Source of the DNA: Deltaproteobacteria bacterium UBA4427
GTDB taxonomy: Bacteria; Myxococcota_A; UBA9160; UBA4427
NCBI GenBank assembly: GCA_002390675.1
Contig: DGPZ01000059.1
Span: 30,370 to 86,141 of the forward strand
Reading direction: 5' to 3'
DNA length: 55,772 bases
Under the pieces are notes generated by a model. That model had not been told where the DNA came from and did not search any database. It saw only the letters and a program-made list of their open reading frames with translations. Positions 52,287 through 55,772 of the stretch are shown piece by piece; within the stretch, counting starts at the first letter, position 1; the number at the start of each line of letters is the position of its first letter. The translations under genes were made by a program, and so were the position numbers.

Positions 52287-54830
52287 TCAGCTTTGTTCTT
52301 CGGGAGCTACCAGTATAGTCGCATCTTCAGCCCCACTTGAGATATCAGTCGGCGATCGAAGTTCGTACTCGGCAGCGGCTTCCGGCGAAAGCGATGACAG
52401 CAGCGTGAGAGCCTGTTTCCCTGCTCCAAACCGAATCGCGCGCCGCGTGAGGTCAATTCGACGCTCGCGTCCCAAGTCGTCGTCGTCGAGAACTAGCGCG
52501 AGCGCAAGCGCGGCTCGCCCCTCATAGGGATTACCACGGTTGATGTAGTCCACCATCGTCTGGATGCCCTCTGCTCGCTGTTCGGTCTCTGCAAGAAGAT
52601 GGAGTCGGCCCAATACGGCTTGCAGATTGTCCGAAGCGAGTTCGAGCACCTTGTCGTAGCCCGCGAGCGCTGACTCACTATCACCCTGGAGAGCAGCAAG
52701 GTCCGCGAGGGTTGCGAGCGCGTCCACATTTTCAGGATCTGATTCGAGTACCGTATTCAGAGCAGCTTCGGCCTTCTCTAGCTCGATCCCTTTGCGAACG
52801 AACACCTGTCCCAGTGCCAGCGAAATCAAGGGGTTTCCCGGGTAGGTCGGCTCGGCGTTTCGAACAATCTCGATCGCTCGATCCAGCATATCGTCCTCGT
52901 CTAGAAGAAGATCGATCTGCTCCTTGACAAAGATGTCTCTCCCACTCGACTCGACTTCATTGCCGAATGCGGCAAGCATTTCCTGTGCGGCGGCCACTCC
53001 GCTGCGGAATCGCAATCCACGCCCGAGCGCATCCACCATCCGTTCTTGAAGCAAACGAAGAGGGAATCCCTCACTTGGAGGGATGGACAAATCGGGTTCG
53101 TTTCCGAGGCTCGCCTGGATCTCGATTGCAAGGATCTTCATCTCAACTGAACTCGCAGATCCTTTCTTTTTAGGAGACTTGAATCGGTGGATCGTAGCCG
53201 CTTCGCGCACTCGGCCCTCGGCGAGGTGAAGCCGGACCAGCCGCTCCCGTGCAGCGGAGAGCGCCGGATCCGACCGCATCGCCTGGCGGTATTCCTCGAC
53301 GGCGCGATCAAAATCACCGCGGCCCTCTGACGTACGTGCCAGGTAGTAGCGAGTCGGCGCATTGTTGGGCCACATCAGAGCGGCTCGTGCCAGCTCCCCA
53401 AAGGCAGTTTCGTAATCTCCTCGCTCAAAGGCGACGCGGCCACGGAGCATCGGACCGTGCACTTCAATCGGTGTTCCATCGGCGATCGACACCGCCTCGT
53501 CATAGCGCCCAGCGAGAATCAACGCGTCGGCATAGCGGAATCGCAGGTCGGCAGATGCCTGGTCGCCGAGGAGCTCGAAAGCTTTATCGAATGCCTCGAG
53601 TCCACCCGTGCTGTCACCCTTTTCGAGCCGGAAACTCGCGAGACTGATCCAAAGCCTAGCGGCTCGAAGTGGCTGCGCTGGCTCGGCCTGAGTCGCGGCA
53701 TCCAGTGCATTTTTCAAGATTGATTCCGCTTCTGCAGGCGAGCCGACCGCCACCAAGTGTTCGACGAGCGTGTCGCGGAGGTGCTTGTTGTCCGGGGCGT
53801 CCTCAAGGGCCGTACGAAGAATTTCGATAATTTCGTCGTATTCCCCCAGTTTGGTGAGCACCGAAACCGCCTCGTTCAAAAGCTGAACGGAGGACGGGAA
53901 CTCGGCGAGGCACCCCTCGATGATCTGCTTGGCCTCTTCTACTTCATCGGCCTCGCGCTTGAAACTAGCTCGCACGGTGCACCAGTAGACTTCTTCATGC
54001 TTGGAGAAACCCTCGCTTACCTCTTCGGTGTCGTAATCGTCATCGAGCGCCAAATCGAGATCGAGTAGAGGGTCGACGCCTACGACTGCTGCTGCTGCAA
54101 TTGAACCTCCAGCGCCTTCGCTGCTTTCCATCTCGGCGGTGTCGGGGTCTTCAGCCGCGAGCTCGGCCTCCTCTTCGGTTCCAATGTCCGCGGCCAGGAG
54201 TCCCGCCTCTCGGATGAGTTCATAGGCCTCGTCGGTTTCACGTACCCCGAGGAGCCCAACGACCTTGAGCCTGATGGCCTCCTGGTTGCCGGGAAAGTCG
54301 TCGATAATGGTCTCGATCTTCTCGAGCGCGTCTTCATAGAAGCGACGGGTTTGCAGCAGCGCGCGGACTTCGAGGAGCCTTGCCCCCAGGTCTGCGTCGT
54401 GAGAGTCGGTGCGTTCTTTCCTGAGACGCTCGAGAATCTCGAGGGCTAATTCGTAGTTGGCTCCCCGGTACGCGTCGAGAGCGAGCTGGTGGGCCGCAAG
54501 AATCAACCACTCCGGATCGGATTGCGCAGCGTCGAGCGCCCATGCAGCGCGGCCCGGTCGACCGACCAGGGATAGCCCCCGCCCATAGCGATAGAGGATT
54601 TCGCCGTCGAGTTCTCCCGCGTCGATCAACTCCGTGAGGATCTCCAACGATTCATCTATTAGGCCCTCCCTCTGCATCTGCCTGACTTCCCTCAGTCGAT
54701 CCTCGACCGATTGGGTGCAACCCAAAAAGAGGAGAGTGACGAGGACGCACAAGCCGAGAGAGAAGGCGCGAGCGCGAGAGAGAAGAACAGTGGGGAGCCG
54801 GAGCGGGCGCTTGCTGCTGAAGATTCTCAT
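52287..54830 (-). CDS. Large TPR-repeat lipoprotein (PrsT-like)
   Basis: An 847-residue lipoprotein (lipobox LFLGC, Cys38) with tetratricopeptide units throughout. Clear TPRs include YELALEILERLRKERTDS, EEAKQIIEGCLAEFPSSVQL, EAESILKNALDAA, AFGELARAALMWPNNAPTRY, FDRAVEEYRQAMRSDPAL and SALAGYDKVLELASDNLQAV. A strongly acidic, Ala-rich insertion (~214-280) interrupts the array. Large TPR lipoproteins called PrsT accompany PEP-CTERM/exosortase loci, and this one lies close to a PEP-CTERM gene; membership of that family is inferred. It is divergent from the sulfatase-like gene. Confidence 0.8.
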   Translation of the reverse strand: MRIFSSKRPLRLPTVLLSRARAFSLGLCVLVTLLFLGCTQSVEDRLREVRQMQREGLIDESLEILTELIDAGELDGEILYRYGRGLSLVGRPGRAAWALDAAQSDPEWLILAAHQLALDAYRGANYELALEILERLRKERTDSHDADLGARLLEVRALLQTRRFYEDALEKIETIIDDFPGNQEAIRLKVVGLLGVRETDEAYELIREAGLLAADIGTEEEAELAAEDPDTAEMESSEGAGGSIAAAAVVGVDPLLDLDLALDDDYDTEEVSEGFSKHEEVYWCTVRASFKREADEVEEAKQIIEGCLAEFPSSVQLLNEAVSVLTKLGEYDEIIEILRTALEDAPDNKHLRDTLVEHLVAVGSPAEAESILKNALDAATQAEPAQPLRAARLWISLASFRLEKGDSTGGLEAFDKAFELLGDQASADLRFRYADALILAGRYDEAVSIADGTPIEVHGPMLRGRVAFERGDYETAFGELARAALMWPNNAPTRYYLARTSEGRGDFDRAVEEYRQAMRSDPALSAARERLVRLHLAEGRVREAATIHRFKSPKKKGSASSVEMKILAIEIQASLGNEPDLSIPPSEGFPLRLLQERMVDALGRGLRFRSGVAAAQEMLAAFGNEVESSGRDIFVKEQIDLLLDEDDMLDRAIEIVRNAEPTYPGNPLISLALGQVFVRKGIELEKAEAALNTVLESDPENVDALATLADLAALQGDSESALAGYDKVLELASDNLQAVLGRLHLLAETEQRAEGIQTMVDYINRGNPYEGRAALALALVLDDDDLGRERRIDLTRRAIRFGAGKQALTLLSSLSPEAAAEYELRSPTDISSGAEDATILVAPEEQS

Positions 54831-54962
54831 GCACCAACGTTAGCATGCCTCCGTGGACTTGATCACGGAACGACACCCAACCATGTGTCGGTCTTGATAT
54901 GCACCCGCGCCGGCTCACCATGCCTTCCGAAGTCGTGAAACATTCGATAGCCTCAGGCGCTC

Positions 54963-55772
54963 ATGGGAAATAAATCATCTGGTCGGGTTTGGCCTCTTAG
55001 TTTGATCGCTGCTGCGGCCATTGGCACATATTTCTACCTCTCCGTCGACTTCACGAGTAAAGCCTCGGACACGCGAGCGACAGGAGGTGTCGAAGATCTG
55101 GCCGCGCTTGCGGACCAAGATGACACGAACGTGCTCTTCATATTAGTGGACACCCTCAGAGCTGAGCGCATGAGTGCCTACGGCTACGAACGCGACACGA
55201 CGCCGTTTCTCTCAAAACTCGCGGCAACCGGAATTCGGTTCGATCACCATATCGCCCAGTCATCGTGGACCAAGTCGTCGATGGCCTCGCTATGGACGAG
55301 TCTGAATCCGATTCGATCTGGCGTGACTAAATTCAACCACGCGATCTCGTCAGAAGCGACGATGCCGGCGGAGATTATGTCGGAGGCCGGTTTCAAGACG
55401 GTTGGTCTCTACCGCAACGGTTGGGTACACGGCTATTTCGGCTTCGACCAAGGCTTCGATAAGTACTACCGGCCGATGGGCAATCTCATCAATAAGGCAA
55501 TTCAGCAAATGCGTCCCAACGTTCAAGCACACGGTACAGACGAGAGCCTGATCGGAGACGCGATCGAATTCCTTCGGATTCACGGTAAATCGAGTCGTTG
55601 GTTCCTCTATATGCATCTGATGGATCTTCACGAGTACACGTATGACGAGGAATCGGCGCTCTTCGGCAATACAGTTTCGGATCTCTACGACAATTCGATT
55701 CTTCGCACGGACTGGATCATCTCGAAGCTCTACGAATTCATGACCGAACGGGGACTACTCGAAAACACGATC
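54963..55772 (+). CDS. Sulfatase-like alkaline phosphatase superfamily enzyme (3' end outside window)
   Basis: The first 270 codons of a sulfatase-fold protein, running off the window end. An N-terminal helix (VWPLSLIAAAAIGTYFYLSV) anchors it. NVLFILVDTLRAERMSAYGY contributes the first metal ligand (D63). The usual FGly site C/S-x-P-x-R is replaced by T103-K-S-S-M in SSWTKSSMASLWTS, giving a Thr at the nucleophile position as in phosphoethanolamine/phosphoglycerol transferases. FGFDQGFDKYY follows. It may therefore be a transferase or phosphodiesterase rather than a sulfatase. Divergent from the TPR gene with a 130-base spacer. Confidence 0.85.
   Translation, partial: MGNKSSGRVWPLSLIAAAAIGTYFYLSVDFTSKASDTRATGGVEDLAALADQDDTNVLFILVDTLRAERMSAYGYERDTTPFLSKLAATGIRFDHHIAQSSWTKSSMASLWTSLNPIRSGVTKFNHAISSEATMPAEIMSEAGFKTVGLYRNGWVHGYFGFDQGFDKYYRPMGNLINKAIQQMRPNVQAHGTDESLIGDAIEFLRIHGKSSRWFLYMHLMDLHEYTYDEESALFGNTVSDLYDNSILRTDWIISKLYEFMTERGLLENTI

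Overview
This is a GC-rich chromosomal segment from a Gram-negative bacterium. Evidence for an outer membrane is an LPS-export permease, many lipobox lipoproteins and a PEP-CTERM surface protein. The gene set (Sulfotransfer_3 enzyme, ELM1-like proteins, MetX-MetW fusion, small NTF2-like proteins, DUF4279/DUF3859 proteins) would fit a deltaproteobacterial-grade lineage such as Myxococcota or Binatota. That placement is inference only. I saw no tRNA, rRNA, CRISPR array, insertion sequence or prophage.

Layout. (1) 1-5.1 kb is an envelope block: a single polypeptide holding the end of LptF and all of LptG, then two ELM1-like (GT-B-like) proteins on either side of a GT8-like glycosyltransferase candidate. 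(2) 5.3-7.7 kb holds a sulfotransferase followed by a PAP phosphatase, a coherent PAPS-using pair. (3) 7.8-13.8 kb is a patchwork of small, mostly minus-strand genes (membrane proteins, START-like, two NTF2-like, DUF4279, DUF3859 lipoprotein, GNAT) with a gene-poor stretch at 10.1-11.1 kb that contains strong hairpins. (4) 13.9-25.4 kb is mostly housekeeping: pyrE, an acyl-CoA dehydrogenase, a 43-residue basic protein, pyrF, tgt, a lipoprotein thiol oxidoreductase, ychF, metY, a metX-metW fusion and an RNase H. (5) 25.4-34.5 kb: arsC-type reductase, YbjN-like lipoprotein, EVE protein, a membrane-anchored SDR, a histidine kinase, aroC, a DUF4079-like membrane protein, a CinA-N protein, ferredoxin, CbiX-like protein and a Nudix hydrolase. 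(6) 34.6-44.5 kb: CLC channel with CBS/TrkA-C domains, TPR lipoprotein, CcmI-C-like lipoprotein, a TPP-riboswitch-like leader with thiC, DUF4149, a small acidic protein, a SprT-like protease and a LON-domain protein. (7) 44.5-55.8 kb: a divergent DnaA, then a surface-protein locus made of two paralogous W-DP-A-W helical-repeat proteins around a PEP-CTERM protein, a large TPR lipoprotein, and a sulfatase-like enzyme cut by the window end.

The most unusual items are the DnaA homologue that appears to lack the arginine finger and the sensor-2 arginine, the PEP-CTERM/helical-repeat locus, the LptF-LptG and MetX-MetW fusions, the duplicated ELM1-like proteins, and the thiC leader with a clear THI box but a degenerate 3' half. 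Family assignments rest on motifs read by eye. No database search was run.
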